Origin: Paenibacillus montanisoli
Lineage (GTDB): Bacteria; Bacillota; Bacilli; Paenibacillales; Paenibacillaceae
Direction of reading: 5' to 3'
Length of the DNA stretch: 64,000 bases
Assembly (NCBI RefSeq): GCF_003268025.1
Contig: NZ_QLUW01000001.1
Coordinates: 124,001 to 188,000 of the forward strand
Shown: positions 54,129 through 62,560 of the stretch, piece after piece
Layout of the letters: each line of letters begins with the position of its first letter
Position numbering within the stretch: the stretch's first letter is position 1
Position numbers and translations under genes: made by a program
Notes under the pieces: generated by a model
Database searches by the model: none
What the model saw: only the letters and a program-made list of their open reading frames with translations
Told to the model about the DNA's origin: nothing

Positions 54129-54929
54129 TTAGACCGTCTCGAGCACAAATTTCTCGATGACATGGCGTACGCCTTCATCATTGTTCGTCTTCGTCACGTA
54201 TTGGGCGATGTCCTTCAGCTTCGGGACCGCATTGCCCATCGCTACGCCAAGGCCGGCCACCTCGATCATTTCGTGGTCGTTCCAGGAATCGCCAATGGCG
54301 ATCACTTCTTCCATGGTGCAGCCGATATGCTTTGCCATAAAGGAGATGGCATGGCCCTTCGTGCCTTCTTTATGCGTCACTTCAAGGAAGTGAGGCTTCG
54401 ACTTCGTAATATGCGTGTTAGCGCCAATGAGCGTTCTAAGCTCGGCAGCTACTTCATCCAAGCGCGCAGGCTCATCGATCATGAGCATTTTGGCGGTTGG
54501 ACGCTTGATCAGCGATTTGAAATCCGGCTCCACGACGAACGGCAGATTCGCCAGCTTCGAGTAGTCTCGCGCATGCTGGTTATCTTCTCTGACATAAATG
54601 ATGTCGTCGGTATACAGCTGCAGATGGATGTTATTTTCCTCGCAGTAGTTCATGAGCAGCTCCGCCGCATCCTGCGGAACGTAGCGTTCGTAAAGTACTT
54701 GCTCGTCGAGCAGCGTTTTGACGCTGGAGCCCTGGTACGTAATGATCGGAACGTTCAAGTCGATTTGGTCGGCAATCTTCTTCGCGGACGGGAACATGCG
54801 GCCGGTGGCCAGCGTGACGAACACGCCTTGCTCTATCGCCGCGGTGAGCGCCTCCTTCGTTCCCGGCGTTACCGTACACTCATCCGTCAGCAAGGTGTCG
54901 TCAATATCAATGGCGATCAATTTATACAT
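54129..54929 (-). CDS. Cof-type HAD-IIB phosphatase
   Basis: A 266-residue HAD hydrolase of the Cof family. Motif I is IAIDIDDTLLTDE, the IIB cap region follows FVTLATGRMFPSAKKIADQI, and the C-terminal motif reads VIAIGDSWNDHEMIEVAGLGVAMGNA. Family members dephosphorylate flavin precursors or sugar phosphates. ATG 54927-54929 has GGAGAG upstream; the longer frame to 55007 has no site. Confidence 0.9.
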   Translation of the reverse strand: MYKLIAIDIDDTLLTDECTVTPGTKEALTAAIEQGVFVTLATGRMFPSAKKIADQIDLNVPIITYQGSSVKTLLDEQVLYERYVPQDAAELLMNYCEENNIHLQLYTDDIIYVREDNQHARDYSKLANLPFVVEPDFKSLIKRPTAKMLMIDEPARLDEVAAELRTLIGANTHITKSKPHFLEVTHKEGTKGHAISFMAKHIGCTMEEVIAIGDSWNDHEMIEVAGLGVAMGNAVPKLKDIAQYVTKTNNDEGVRHVIEKFVLETV

Positions 54930-55023
54930 AAGTTCTCTCCTGCTCCTTTGTCTCTCTATTGCGTGCGCATTTTCATTGATTGTAGCGGAAATCGGGGGTG
55001 GGAACAAGCAACTTGCAATACAT

Positions 55024-55869
55024 TTACATGGAAAATTGCTGGCGGTAAGCGGTCGGCGTCATATTCTCGCTTTCTTGAAATCGCTTGTTGAAATAACTTG
55101 GATGCACATAGCCGGACAATCGCGCGATTTCATTCACGCTCAGCTCCTGACGCTCGATGAGCAGCTGCTTCGCGCGCTGGATGCGGCACATCGTCACAAA
55201 CTCAAGCGGCGTCTGGCCAGCGGCGCGCCGAAACCACCGGCAAAAAGCAAACCGGTTCGTTCCCGCGCGTGCCGCCCACTCGTTAAGGTCGAACGGCTCG
55301 GCAGCGGCGGCCTGCATCTCCGGCAGCAGCTTCAGCATGCGCTCGATGGCGGGCGCGCCGGCATTAGGCGCGGAGATTGGCTCGGCTTGCTCGATGAATT
55401 CGGCGATGATGCCGTACATAAGCATGGAGACGCGGCTGGGATGAAGCATTTTGTGCCGGTCCATCTCCAGCAGCAGCTCATCGATCAGACTTTCCAGCAC
55501 GGAGGCCGATCTTACCCGCCAGCCGGTCGAGCGGTGGAAGCCGCGCTCGGTCAAATCGGCGAGGACGCCGCTTCCGTAAAAATGCATCCATTTAATATCC
55601 CATGGCTGCTCCTTATCGGCGTAATAGACCTGTTTATCGCCCGGGAAATAAAGAAAGGCATCTCCGGCCTGAAGCTCATAGCGTTGCTGCTCTATCTCGA
55701 TGTAGCCGGTGCCTGCTGTGACGAGATGCAGATTGAAGGCCTGAAGCATGCCCGCGGCGCGCCTCACATCGTGGCCATGGTGATGCTGATAATAGCCCGC
55801 GGACTCGGGAAAGCAATAGAATCGGTCCTTCCGAAGAAGCGGAAGCGTCAAATGCTGCAGCTGGGCCAT
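55024..55869 (-). CDS. AraC-family transcriptional regulator
   Basis: A 281-residue regulator with an N-terminal cupin sensor (HLVTAGTGYIEIEQQRYELQAGDAFLYF) and two C-terminal helix-turn-helix motifs (FDLNEWAARAGTNRFAFCRW; SVNEIARLSGYVHPSYFNKR). It most likely senses a sugar or related ligand and activates transcription. AAGGAG lies seven bases before ATG 55867-55869. It is divergent from an aldo/keto reductase across 121 bases, the probable target. Confidence 0.9.
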   Translation of the reverse strand: MAQLQHLTLPLLRKDRFYCFPESAGYYQHHHGHDVRRAAGMLQAFNLHLVTAGTGYIEIEQQRYELQAGDAFLYFPGDKQVYYADKEQPWDIKWMHFYGSGVLADLTERGFHRSTGWRVRSASVLESLIDELLLEMDRHKMLHPSRVSMLMYGIIAEFIEQAEPISAPNAGAPAIERMLKLLPEMQAAAAEPFDLNEWAARAGTNRFAFCRWFRRAAGQTPLEFVTMCRIQRAKQLLIERQELSVNEIARLSGYVHPSYFNKRFQESENMTPTAYRQQFSM

Positions 55870-55990
55870 CGGTAATCTCCTTATGGATGGAATCAATATC
55901 GTTGTAGCCAATGCAATATATTTCGATTTTTGAAAGCAAAATCCTTTACTATAATGAGCAATATAACGATAAGAAGGAGTGCAGCAACCA

Positions 55991-56929
55991 ATGAAACGAA
56001 TTGCCATTGCAGGCATAGAGCAGGGCGTGTCCCAGCTTATACAAGGCTCCATGATGCTGGACAAGGACCGCATGGACTATTCCGGCGGACTGCTGGACGC
56101 CTTCGCCGCCGCTGGAGGAAACGCGATCGATACCGGACATATTTACGGCGAAAGCTCCGCGCGTGCGATCGGGCTGTGGATGGAGGCGCGCGGCAACCGC
56201 AGCGATATCGTCATTATCGGCAAAGGAGCGCATCCCTACGAGCAGTCGCGGATGACGAAAACGTGCATCCAGAGCGATTTGGCGGAATCGCTGGAACGGC
56301 TCATGACCGACTATATGGATATCTACATGCTCCATCGCGATGATCCGAACGTCCATGTCGGCTATATTTTGGAAGGGTTGAATGACCAAATAGCCGCTGG
56401 CCGCTGCCTCGCGATCGGCGCATCCAACTGGAGCGTGGCGCGGATTCAGGAAGCGAACGCTTACGCGGCGAAGAATGGCTTGACGGGCTTCGCCTGCAGC
56501 AGCCCGAATTTGGCGCTGGCAAGACCGAACGAAGCGCGTTGGGCAGGCTGCGTCTCGACGTCGGCGGAAGACGAGGCTTGGCATGAGAAATCGCAGCTGC
56601 CGATTCTCTCCTGGTCGTCGCAATCCGGCGGGTTCTTCACGGACCGCTATTCCCCGGAGAACCGCGAGGATAAAGAAATGGTGCGCGTCAATTACAGCGA
56701 AGAGAACTGGGAGCGCAAGCGCAGAGCGACAATACTGGGAGAGAAATATGGCGTAACCGCCAATCATATCGCGCTGGCCTATGTGCTGAACCAGCCGTTC
56801 CCTGTCGCCGCCATCATCGGGCCGCAGCGGCCGTCTGAGCTGCAGGATAGTCTTGTTGCGCTGCCCGTCATCCTCTCGGATGCGGAACGCGCGTGGCTGA
56901 ATCTCCAGACGGAGACCATCGCACTATAG
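55991..56929 (+). CDS. Aldo/keto reductase family oxidoreductase
   Basis: A 312-residue TIM-barrel NADPH-dependent oxidoreductase. The catalytic tetrad fits: Asp and Tyr in IDTGHIYGESSARAIG, Lys in IVIIGKGAHPYEQ, His in YMLHRDDPNVHVGYI; the cofactor site includes AIGASNWSVARI and IIGPQRPSEL. Regulation by the divergent AraC protein is likely; a good -10 (TATAAT at 55950-55955) pairs with a poor -35, as for activator-dependent promoters. Substrate is unknown, possibly a sugar. Confidence 0.9.
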   Translation: MKRIAIAGIEQGVSQLIQGSMMLDKDRMDYSGGLLDAFAAAGGNAIDTGHIYGESSARAIGLWMEARGNRSDIVIIGKGAHPYEQSRMTKTCIQSDLAESLERLMTDYMDIYMLHRDDPNVHVGYILEGLNDQIAAGRCLAIGASNWSVARIQEANAYAAKNGLTGFACSSPNLALARPNEARWAGCVSTSAEDEAWHEKSQLPILSWSSQSGGFFTDRYSPENREDKEMVRVNYSEENWERKRRATILGEKYGVTANHIALAYVLNQPFPVAAIIGPQRPSELQDSLVALPVILSDAERAWLNLQTETIAL

Positions 56930-56944
56930 GAATTACATCTCACG

Positions 56945-56978
56945 AAAGGCGTTCGGTCTCTACCCGGACGCCTTTTTT
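56945..56978 (+). terminator. Terminator of the aldo/keto reductase gene
   Basis: AAAGGCGTTCGG pairs with CCGGACGCCTTT and is followed by TTT. Confidence 0.9.
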
Positions 56979-57058
56979 ATTTACGCGGGAATGAACTTGC
57001 GGCGGTTGCCCGAATGCGATAGAGTGGGTTACAGGTTCATTTTGGAAGAGGTGTTTGC

Positions 57059-58480
57059 ATGAATTTGCATGGAGAGAAAGCGGTCAAGCAGCGGCGGCGC
57101 GTGAAGATGGCTGCCGTGATTCTCGTGGCGGTCGCGGTCGGATTTGCCGGCGGACGTTTCAGTATGCTGTTTCAATATCCGATTATGAAAGAACCGGCTT
57201 TCCGCAATTTATCTTTCGCGTATAAAGAAATCATGAGCCGCTATTTGGATGGCGCGGATTCGAAGGCGCTTGTCGACGGGGCCGCGGAAGGGATGGTCAG
57301 CTCGCTGGGTGACCCTTATTCCGTGTATTTGGCCGGCGATCGCGGCGAGCAGTACATCAGCTCATACGAGGACCATTTTGTCGGGATCGGCGTTGAAATT
57401 CGCGAGGAGGACAGCGAGTTTATCATCGATAAGCTGATTAAAGGGGCGCCGTCGGAGAAGGCCGGCCTTAAGGCGGGCGACATGTTCGTCACGGTTGACG
57501 GCACATCGACCAGAGGGCTCGACCTTGAGAAGCTGAAGGAACTCGTACAAGGCAAGGAAGGAACGACGGCCAAGCTGACGGTCCGGCGCGAAGGCTCCAG
57601 CAAACCGATCGCCATTTCCGTCGTGCGCGGCGCGGTGCCTGTCCATACGGTTTCCTTCAAAATGCTGGACGGCGGCATCGGCGAAATCACCATCAGCCGG
57701 TTCGCGGAGAAGACGGCGGATGAATTTAACGCGGCGCTCTCAGGATTGCAGAAGAAGGGCATGAAATCGCTGCTTCTGGATTTGCGCAGCAACCCTGGCG
57801 GCTTGCTGGAGCCGACGATCACGATCGCGAACCGTTTCGTTCCGAAGGGCGAGACGATCGTACAAGTCGTATATAAAGGCGAGTCGCGCGTCATTACGCA
57901 TAAATCGAGCCAAAAAGAGCCGTGGAAGCTGCCGGTCGCGATTCTGGTGGATGCGCATACGGCAAGCTCCGCCGAAGTGTTGACGGCCGCGCTTAAAGCG
58001 ACGGCCGGCGCGAAAGTCGTCGGCGAGAAGACGTTCGGCAAAGGCATCGTGCAGAACTTCCGGCAGCTGAAGGACGGCTCCGTACTGAAGCTGACGGAAG
58101 CGCAGTGGCGTTCGCCGGACGGCCAATGGATCCACAAGAAAGGGATCGAGCCGAGCTATGTCGTTTCTGCGCCAAGCTATGCGGAGCTGCCGCGGCTTGC
58201 GCCGGGCTTGAAGCTGCAAATCGGCGACTACGGCGAGAAAGTGCAGACGGTGCAGAAGATGCTGCAGGTGCTTGGCTATAATGTCGGAGCGGGAACTGGC
58301 ATCTACGATGCGGATACGGCGGCGGCCGTCCGCGCCTTCCAGCACGGCGAAGCGCTGCCGGTTACGGGCGTCATGAACGACAAGACGGCGTACCGGATTA
58401 TGGTAAAGCTGTCCGATAAATTCGATGCGGAGGACCCGCAGCGGATCAAAGCCGTATCGCTGCTGCGGGCGGCCAAGTAG
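57059..58480 (+). CDS. S41 carboxy-terminal processing protease with PDZ and peptidoglycan-binding domains
   Basis: A 473-residue CtpA/CtpB-type serine protease. An N-terminal membrane anchor ([20 protein letters not shown]) is followed by a PDZ domain at about 105-185 ([29 protein letters not shown]), the S41 catalytic domain with Ser304 in TASSAEVL, Lys328 in TFGKGIVQ and Gln332, and a C-terminal PG_binding_1 repeat ([20 protein letters not shown]). In B. subtilis CtpB cleaves SpoIVFA to trigger SigK; this protein may do that or another envelope cleavage. Confidence 0.92.
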   Translation: MNLHGEKAVKQRRRVKMAAVILVAVAVGFAGGRFSMLFQYPIMKEPAFRNLSFAYKEIMSRYLDGADSKALVDGAAEGMVSSLGDPYSVYLAGDRGEQYISSYEDHFVGIGVEIREEDSEFIIDKLIKGAPSEKAGLKAGDMFVTVDGTSTRGLDLEKLKELVQGKEGTTAKLTVRREGSSKPIAISVVRGAVPVHTVSFKMLDGGIGEITISRFAEKTADEFNAALSGLQKKGMKSLLLDLRSNPGGLLEPTITIANRFVPKGETIVQVVYKGESRVITHKSSQKEPWKLPVAILVDAHTASSAEVLTAALKATAGAKVVGEKTFGKGIVQNFRQLKDGSVLKLTEAQWRSPDGQWIHKKGIEPSYVVSAPSYAELPRLAPGLKLQIGDYGEKVQTVQKMLQVLGYNVGAGTGIYDADTAAAVRAFQHGEALPVTGVMNDKTAYRIMVKLSDKFDAEDPQRIKAVSLLRAAK

Positions 58481-58505
58481 CTGGAAATCGCGAAGAAAGC
58501 TTCCA

Positions 58506-58534
58506 TTGCGCGTTTTTAACCGCTGTGATATGAT
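58506..58534 (+). promoter_or_regulatory. Predicted promoter of the IMP dehydrogenase gene
   Basis: TTGCGC and TATGAT separated by 17 bases, 44 bases upstream of the start codon. Confidence 0.6.
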
Positions 58535-58577
58535 TGTTAAAATTTATCCGGAATTTTACACCAGGAGGCGACGTTTT

Positions 58578-60077
58578 TTGGCTCATTATTACATGGAACC
58601 ATCCCGCACCTTCAGCGAATTTCTGCTGGTGCCGAATTTGACGACGAAGGAATGCAACCCTTCGAACGTTTCGCTTAAGACCCCGATCGTCAAGTATAAG
58701 AAAGGCGATAAGCCGGCATACGCGCTTAACATTCCGTTCTCCTCCGCCGTTATGCAGGCGGTCTCCGATGACCGCATGGCTGTCGCGCTCGCGCGTGCCG
58801 GCGGCATTTCGTTCATCTTCGGCTCGCAGTCCGTGGAAGGGCAAGCGGAAATGGTGCGCAAGGCGAAGAGCTACAAAGCCGGCTTCGTCGTGAGCCGCTC
58901 GAACTTGACGCCAAGCCATACGCTCAAGGACGTGCTGGAGCTGAAAGAGCGGACAGGCCACTCCACGGTCGCGATTACCAGTGACGGATCGCCGAACGGC
59001 AAGCTGCTCGGCATAGTGACCGGCCGCGATTACCGGATCAGCAGGGATTCGCAATCCAAGTCGGTCAGCGATTTTATGACGCCGTTCGAGAAGCTGGTTT
59101 ACGGCAAATCCGGCATTACGCTTTCCGAGGCGAACGATCTCATCTGGAATCACAAGCTGAACTGTCTCCCGGTCGTTGACGACCAAGGCAACTTGGATAC
59201 GCTTGTGTTCCGGAAGGACTACGACGAGCATAAGGAAAATCCGCACGAGCTGCTCGACGCGAACAAAAGCTACATCGTTGGCGCCGGGATCAACACGAAG
59301 GATTATGAGCAGCGCGTTCCGGCTCTTGTTGAGGCAGGCGTTGACGTGCTGGTCATCGACTCCTCGGACGGCTATTCGGAATGGCAGAAAGACACGATTG
59401 AATACGTTAAATCGAACTTCGACGTGAAGATCGGCGCGGGCAACGTCGTCGACCGCGAAGGGTTCCTCTATCTTGTGGAAGCAGGCGCGGATTTCATTAA
59501 AATCGGCATCGGCGGCGGCTCGATCTGCATTACGCGGGAGCAGAAAGGGATCGGGCGCGGACAAGCTTCGGCACTGATCGAAGTAGCTGCTGCGCGAGAT
59601 GAATACTACGAACGGACGGGCATCTATGTTCCGATTTGCTCCGACGGCGGCATCGTGCACGATTATCATATTACGCTAGCGCTTGCGATGGGCGCGGACT
59701 TCGTCATGATGGGCCGCTATTTTGCCCGGTTCGACGAGAGCCCGACGCGTAAACTGAAGGTCGGCAACAATTTCGTGAAAGAGTTCTGGGGCGAAGGCTC
59801 TAACCGCGCGCGCAACTGGGAGCGTTACGATACCGGAGGCAAAGCGGGGCTTATGTTCGAGGAGGGCGTAGATTCCTACGTGCCTTATGCGGGAAGCCTG
59901 CAGGAAAACTTGAACAAGACGCTTCACAAAATCAAATCGACGATGTGCAACTGCGGTTCGCTATCAATCGCGGAGCTGCAGCGCAATGCGCGCATTACGC
60001 TGGTTTCGGCGACCAGCATTATCGAGGGCGGCGCACATGACGTCATTCTGAAGGAAAACAGCATTACCGGAGAATAA
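58578..60077 (+). CDS. guaB: IMP dehydrogenase, Tritrichomonas-like type
   Basis: Oxidises IMP to XMP with NAD+, the committed step to GMP. The 499-residue enzyme starts at TTG with AGGAGG nine bases upstream. A TIM barrel is interrupted by two CBS domains (about residues 105-225). Catalytic Cys317 lies in [20 protein letters not shown] and the Arg416-Tyr417 dyad in [13 protein letters not shown]. These segments match the Tritrichomonas foetus enzyme much more closely than the usual Bacillus GuaB, whose loop reads GPGSICTTR. It may be a second IMPDH in this genome. Confidence 0.93.
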   Translation: MAHYYMEPSRTFSEFLLVPNLTTKECNPSNVSLKTPIVKYKKGDKPAYALNIPFSSAVMQAVSDDRMAVALARAGGISFIFGSQSVEGQAEMVRKAKSYKAGFVVSRSNLTPSHTLKDVLELKERTGHSTVAITSDGSPNGKLLGIVTGRDYRISRDSQSKSVSDFMTPFEKLVYGKSGITLSEANDLIWNHKLNCLPVVDDQGNLDTLVFRKDYDEHKENPHELLDANKSYIVGAGINTKDYEQRVPALVEAGVDVLVIDSSDGYSEWQKDTIEYVKSNFDVKIGAGNVVDREGFLYLVEAGADFIKIGIGGGSICITREQKGIGRGQASALIEVAAARDEYYERTGIYVPICSDGGIVHDYHITLALAMGADFVMMGRYFARFDESPTRKLKVGNNFVKEFWGEGSNRARNWERYDTGGKAGLMFEEGVDSYVPYAGSLQENLNKTLHKIKSTMCNCGSLSIAELQRNARITLVSATSIIEGGAHDVILKENSITGE

Positions 60078-60082
60078 AAAAT

Positions 60083-60147
60083 AGGGCTGCCTGGCAGAAC
60101 TCCTAACGCTTGTTTGCGTGGAAGGAGTCGCTGGGCGGCCCTTTTTT
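60083..60147. terminator. Bidirectional terminator
   Basis: AGGGCTGCC and GGCGGCCCT arms with inner paired CTCC/GGAG-type segments; T run on both strands. Confidence 0.75.
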
Positions 60148-60153
60148 GCCGTT

Positions 60154-60507
60154 TTAGAAAAAATAATCGCGTTCCACCTTGCTGATTCGCACGCCGTAGT
60201 TTTCATACCAATCTGACCGGCCTTTGTTCTGCGCTGCAATGTGCAGCGGATTGGCTTTCCAATTCCGGATCGCTTCGAGCGAAGCCCAGTAAGAAACGGT
60301 AATGCCTACGCCGTCGCTGCCGCGCGCGCTCTCGACGCCAAGGAAGCCGGGCTGCTCGGAAGCGAGCATCACCATGCTTTCAGCCATATCGCCGTAGCCG
60401 TTGTCGCCGGCTGTGCGCTTCGATGTGAAAATGACGGCGTAATAGGGCGGCTCGGGTGTTTTGGCTAGGCCGGTCGGTTCATGGCTTTCATTTGTATTGG
60501 TGCTCAT
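60154..60507 (-). CDS. Antibiotic biosynthesis monooxygenase (ABM) domain protein
   Basis: A 117-residue ferredoxin-like protein: YYAVIFTSKRTAGDNGYGD, EQPGFLGVESARGSDGVG and SYWASLEAIRNWKANPLHIA match the ABM family that contains YqjZ-type proteins. Activities range from quinol monooxygenase to haem degradation; none is established for this branch. AAGGAGG precedes ATG. It lies 40 bases after the ArsR-DUF2087 gene and is probably cotranscribed with it. Confidence 0.86.
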   Translation of the reverse strand: MSTNTNESHEPTGLAKTPEPPYYAVIFTSKRTAGDNGYGDMAESMVMLASEQPGFLGVESARGSDGVGITVSYWASLEAIRNWKANPLHIAAQNKGRSDWYENYGVRISKVERDYFF

Positions 60508-60547
60508 GGGCAGAGATCCTCCTTATTGAACGATGTGTGTGCTGAGC

Positions 60548-61159
60548 TTACGATAACGTTTCCCAGCGCTCCCACATTTCGCGCGGATTTCGCTCATACA
60601 CTTCCTGCTCGCGGTACAAATAAGCATGCATGATGAACTCGCGGCGAATGGTGGCAAAGTCCTCGTGGAATTGCTTTATGAAGGCATTGAGTTCTTTCTC
60701 GGTATAGCTTCTGCCTTCCTCGAGCTTCTCGGCAAGGTGCTGCAATACGATTCGTTTCTTCTTCAGCTGAGCCGGGATATGCTTCAGCTTGCCTTCGGCC
60801 GTGAAGAAATTTCGCAGCACGGACTGCTTCAATCGGTCGTTCTTCTCATCCATCGGTTCCAGCTCCTTCGTTTCTGTCGTTGCAGGCCGGGCCAGCAGCG
60901 ATTGCAGCGAGCTCTCATATTGTTTGAGAAAATAATGATCCAGCGAGAAGAAGATGGCGTTCTTGTCGCGCCGTTCGCGAATCAAGCTGACGGTCCGCAG
61001 CTTGGCGGCGTGATGCGTAATGGTAGCGGGGGAGAGGCATAGCTTCTCCGCCAGCAGCTGCCCGGTCATCTCCCCCTCGGCGAGCAAAATCAGCATGCGG
61101 ATGCGGGTTGGATCCGCGAGCGCTTTATGATAATTAACGATTTTATCAAGCTGCATCAT
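60548..61159 (-). CDS. ArsR-family winged-helix regulator with C-terminal DUF2087 domain
   Basis: A 203-residue regulator. The N-terminal ArsR domain is IVNYHKALADPTRIRMLILL with recognition helix LCLSPATITHHAAKLRT; no metal-binding Cys pair is present. The C-terminal DUF2087 region (LKQSVLRNFFTAEGKLKHIP ... YTEKELNAFIKQFHEDFATI) is a helical domain of unknown ligand. A 32-base palindrome directly upstream is the likely autoregulatory operator. ATG 61157-61159 is preferred over 61180 but neither has a strong ribosome site. Confidence 0.86.
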   Translation of the reverse strand: MMQLDKIVNYHKALADPTRIRMLILLAEGEMTGQLLAEKLCLSPATITHHAAKLRTVSLIRERRDKNAIFFSLDHYFLKQYESSLQSLLARPATTETKELEPMDEKNDRLKQSVLRNFFTAEGKLKHIPAQLKKKRIVLQHLAEKLEEGRSYTEKELNAFIKQFHEDFATIRREFIMHAYLYREQEVYERNPREMWERWETLS

Positions 61160-61185
61160 GAGCCTTGGCCTGCCTTCCATTAATA

Positions 61186-61217
61186 TTCGATGATTATCTA
61201 ATTAGATGATAATCGAA
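61186..61217. promoter_or_regulatory. Palindromic operator of the ArsR-DUF2087 gene
   Basis: Sixteen-base half-sites centred at 61201.5 pair at 14 of 16 positions; the core is the perfect palindrome ATCTAATTAGAT flanked by TTCGAT and ATCGAA. Confidence 0.7.
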
Positions 61218-61254
61218 TTGGATGGATGTGTCAATCGCATGAACCAAATCTGGC

Positions 61255-61302
61255 GCAAAAATAATAGGGATTCCGCTTGTCTGTGACAACCGAAATCCCT
61301 AT
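61255..61302 (-). terminator. Strong leftward terminator
   Basis: ATAGGGATT and AATCCCTAT close an 18-position stem with two mismatches, continued by TTGTC/GACAA; on the minus strand it is followed by TATTTTT. No protein gene ends here. Confidence 0.85.
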
Positions 61303-61640
61303 CGATACCTAGACTTCCTATTCAATTGTAACCTGCACTCCAATCTACTTCACAAACAACGATCCGTTGCTGCTCACGTTATTTTTTTTCAGATTGAACT
61401 TCCGACCGTACCGACAGCATCTTGGACGATTTCCCGTATGCCCCGAAAACAACTAAACCGGATAACTCCTTTCCCGAATCACTGGGGGACATACTTCGCT
61501 AACCTTCTTCAATGGACTATCCCCTTTCTAAGAAAGTGGACCCTGCCGATCAACCAGCTTCGTTCAGATTTCCGAACCTCTCGGCTTGGGGGGGGCGAGC
61601 TGCTTGTTTGATCTGACTTAAGTGTACAGGCAATTCGCCT
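61303..61640 (-). ncRNA. Candidate structured non-coding RNA
   Basis: The gap between the ArsR gene and the MBL gene is about 700 bases. Its left half, read leftward, ends at a strong terminator and contains several local stems: GTTCGG/CTGAAC with an AAAT loop inside a GCCGA/TCGGC stem, CTTTC/GAAAG, and CAACGGATCGTTG. An AT-rich stretch with CATAAT near 61638-61643 could hold the promoter. The only frame with a ribosome-like site is 37 codons (61379-61492) and includes an eight-A run. I cannot name the RNA; a decayed mobile element is the alternative. Confidence 0.4.
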
Positions 61641-61791
61641 ATTATGTAAATATTCAGAAAAATCAAAATAATGACACGGGAGCGAAAATTTTAACCATTA
61701 TCTCCTGTTTGCTCACGCTCCTTTACAATAACTTCAAATATCGAATCTTGTCGTAATTTGATTCGGCATATAAAGGCGGGCAGAAATTGTA

Positions 61792-61820
61792 TTGACAGGA
61801 AGGAGACGGCGGCATATATT
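61792..61820 (+). promoter_or_regulatory. Predicted promoter of the MBL hydrolase gene
   Basis: TTGACA and TATATT with a 17-base spacer, directly followed by a TetR-type palindrome. Confidence 0.75.
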
Positions 61821-61849
61821 ATAACCAACGGTTAGTAACCAATGGTTAT
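61821..61849 (+). promoter_or_regulatory. TetR-type operator
   Basis: A 29-base palindrome centred on G61835: ATAACCA..GGTTA on the left mirrors TAACC..TGGTTAT on the right, with AACC/GGTT half-sites used by many TetR/AcrR repressors. It covers the expected transcription start. No TetR gene lies nearby in the window. Confidence 0.75.
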
Positions 61850-61876
61850 AAGCTACGGAATGAGGAGTGTTGACCG

Positions 61877-62560
61877 ATGAAGATCGAACGGATTTCAGAG
61901 CATATTTGGAGCTTGCGGTCGTGGATGATCATCCCGTTTCGCGTGTGGGTCGTGAAGGAAAAGGATGGCGTAACGCTTGTGGATGCCGGTATTCCGGCGA
62001 TGACCAAAGGCATTTTGCGCTTTATCGGGAAGCTGCAGGCGGGGCCGCTAAAGCGGATCGTGCTGACGCACGGGCATTCCGATCATGTCGGCGCCATCGC
62101 GGGACTGCTTGCCAAGTATCCCGATGCTGATGTTTATGCGCATGAAATCGAATTCCCCTACATGGAGGGGAGGGAGCCCTATCCTCGGCGGAAGAAGGCC
62201 GGGCAGACGGTGCGGCCCGGGCTTGCGAAGCCTTTGAAAACAAACGAGGATGGCGGCGGCGGTCTCGCGGCAATCGGCAGCTTGTCCGTTTATCATACGC
62301 CCGGCCATTCGCCGGGGCATGTCGCCTATTACCACGAGCAGGACGGCGTGCTGCTTGCGGGGGATATGTTTACGTCTTCAAAAGGACGGTTGCGCAGGCC
62401 GATGCCGATGTTTACGGCGGATATGGACGAAGCTGTCCGCAGCAGCGAAATTGTACGAAAGCTGCGGCCGGCGCGGCTGGAGATTTGTCATGGCGGTCCG
62501 GTGCTGGAGCCGGCAGCGCAGCTGGATGCGTACCAAGCTGCTGCGTCAAGGGCCAACTAG
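61877..62560 (+). CDS. MBL-fold metallohydrolase
   Basis: A 227-residue metallo-beta-lactamase-fold hydrolase: the dinuclear zinc motif is LTHGHSDHVGAI, followed by the His ligand in HTPGHSPGHVAYY and the bridging Asp in LLAGDMF. Such enzymes include lactonases, glyoxalase II and thiolesterases; substrate is unknown. GAGGAG lies nine bases before ATG. The gene is under an apparent TetR-type operator, which suggests induction by a small hydrophobic or toxic compound. Its end overlaps the convergent WYL gene by four bases. Confidence 0.9.
   Translation: MKIERISEHIWSLRSWMIIPFRVWVVKEKDGVTLVDAGIPAMTKGILRFIGKLQAGPLKRIVLTHGHSDHVGAIAGLLAKYPDADVYAHEIEFPYMEGREPYPRRKKAGQTVRPGLAKPLKTNEDGGGGLAAIGSLSVYHTPGHSPGHVAYYHEQDGVLLAGDMFTSSKGRLRRPMPMFTADMDEAVRSSEIVRKLRPARLEICHGGPVLEPAAQLDAYQAAASRAN

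Noticed and set aside
61379..61492. 37-codon minus-strand frame with a GAAGAAGG upstream
   Set aside because: Low-complexity end with an eight-A run, no recognisable family, and it lies within the putative structured RNA.
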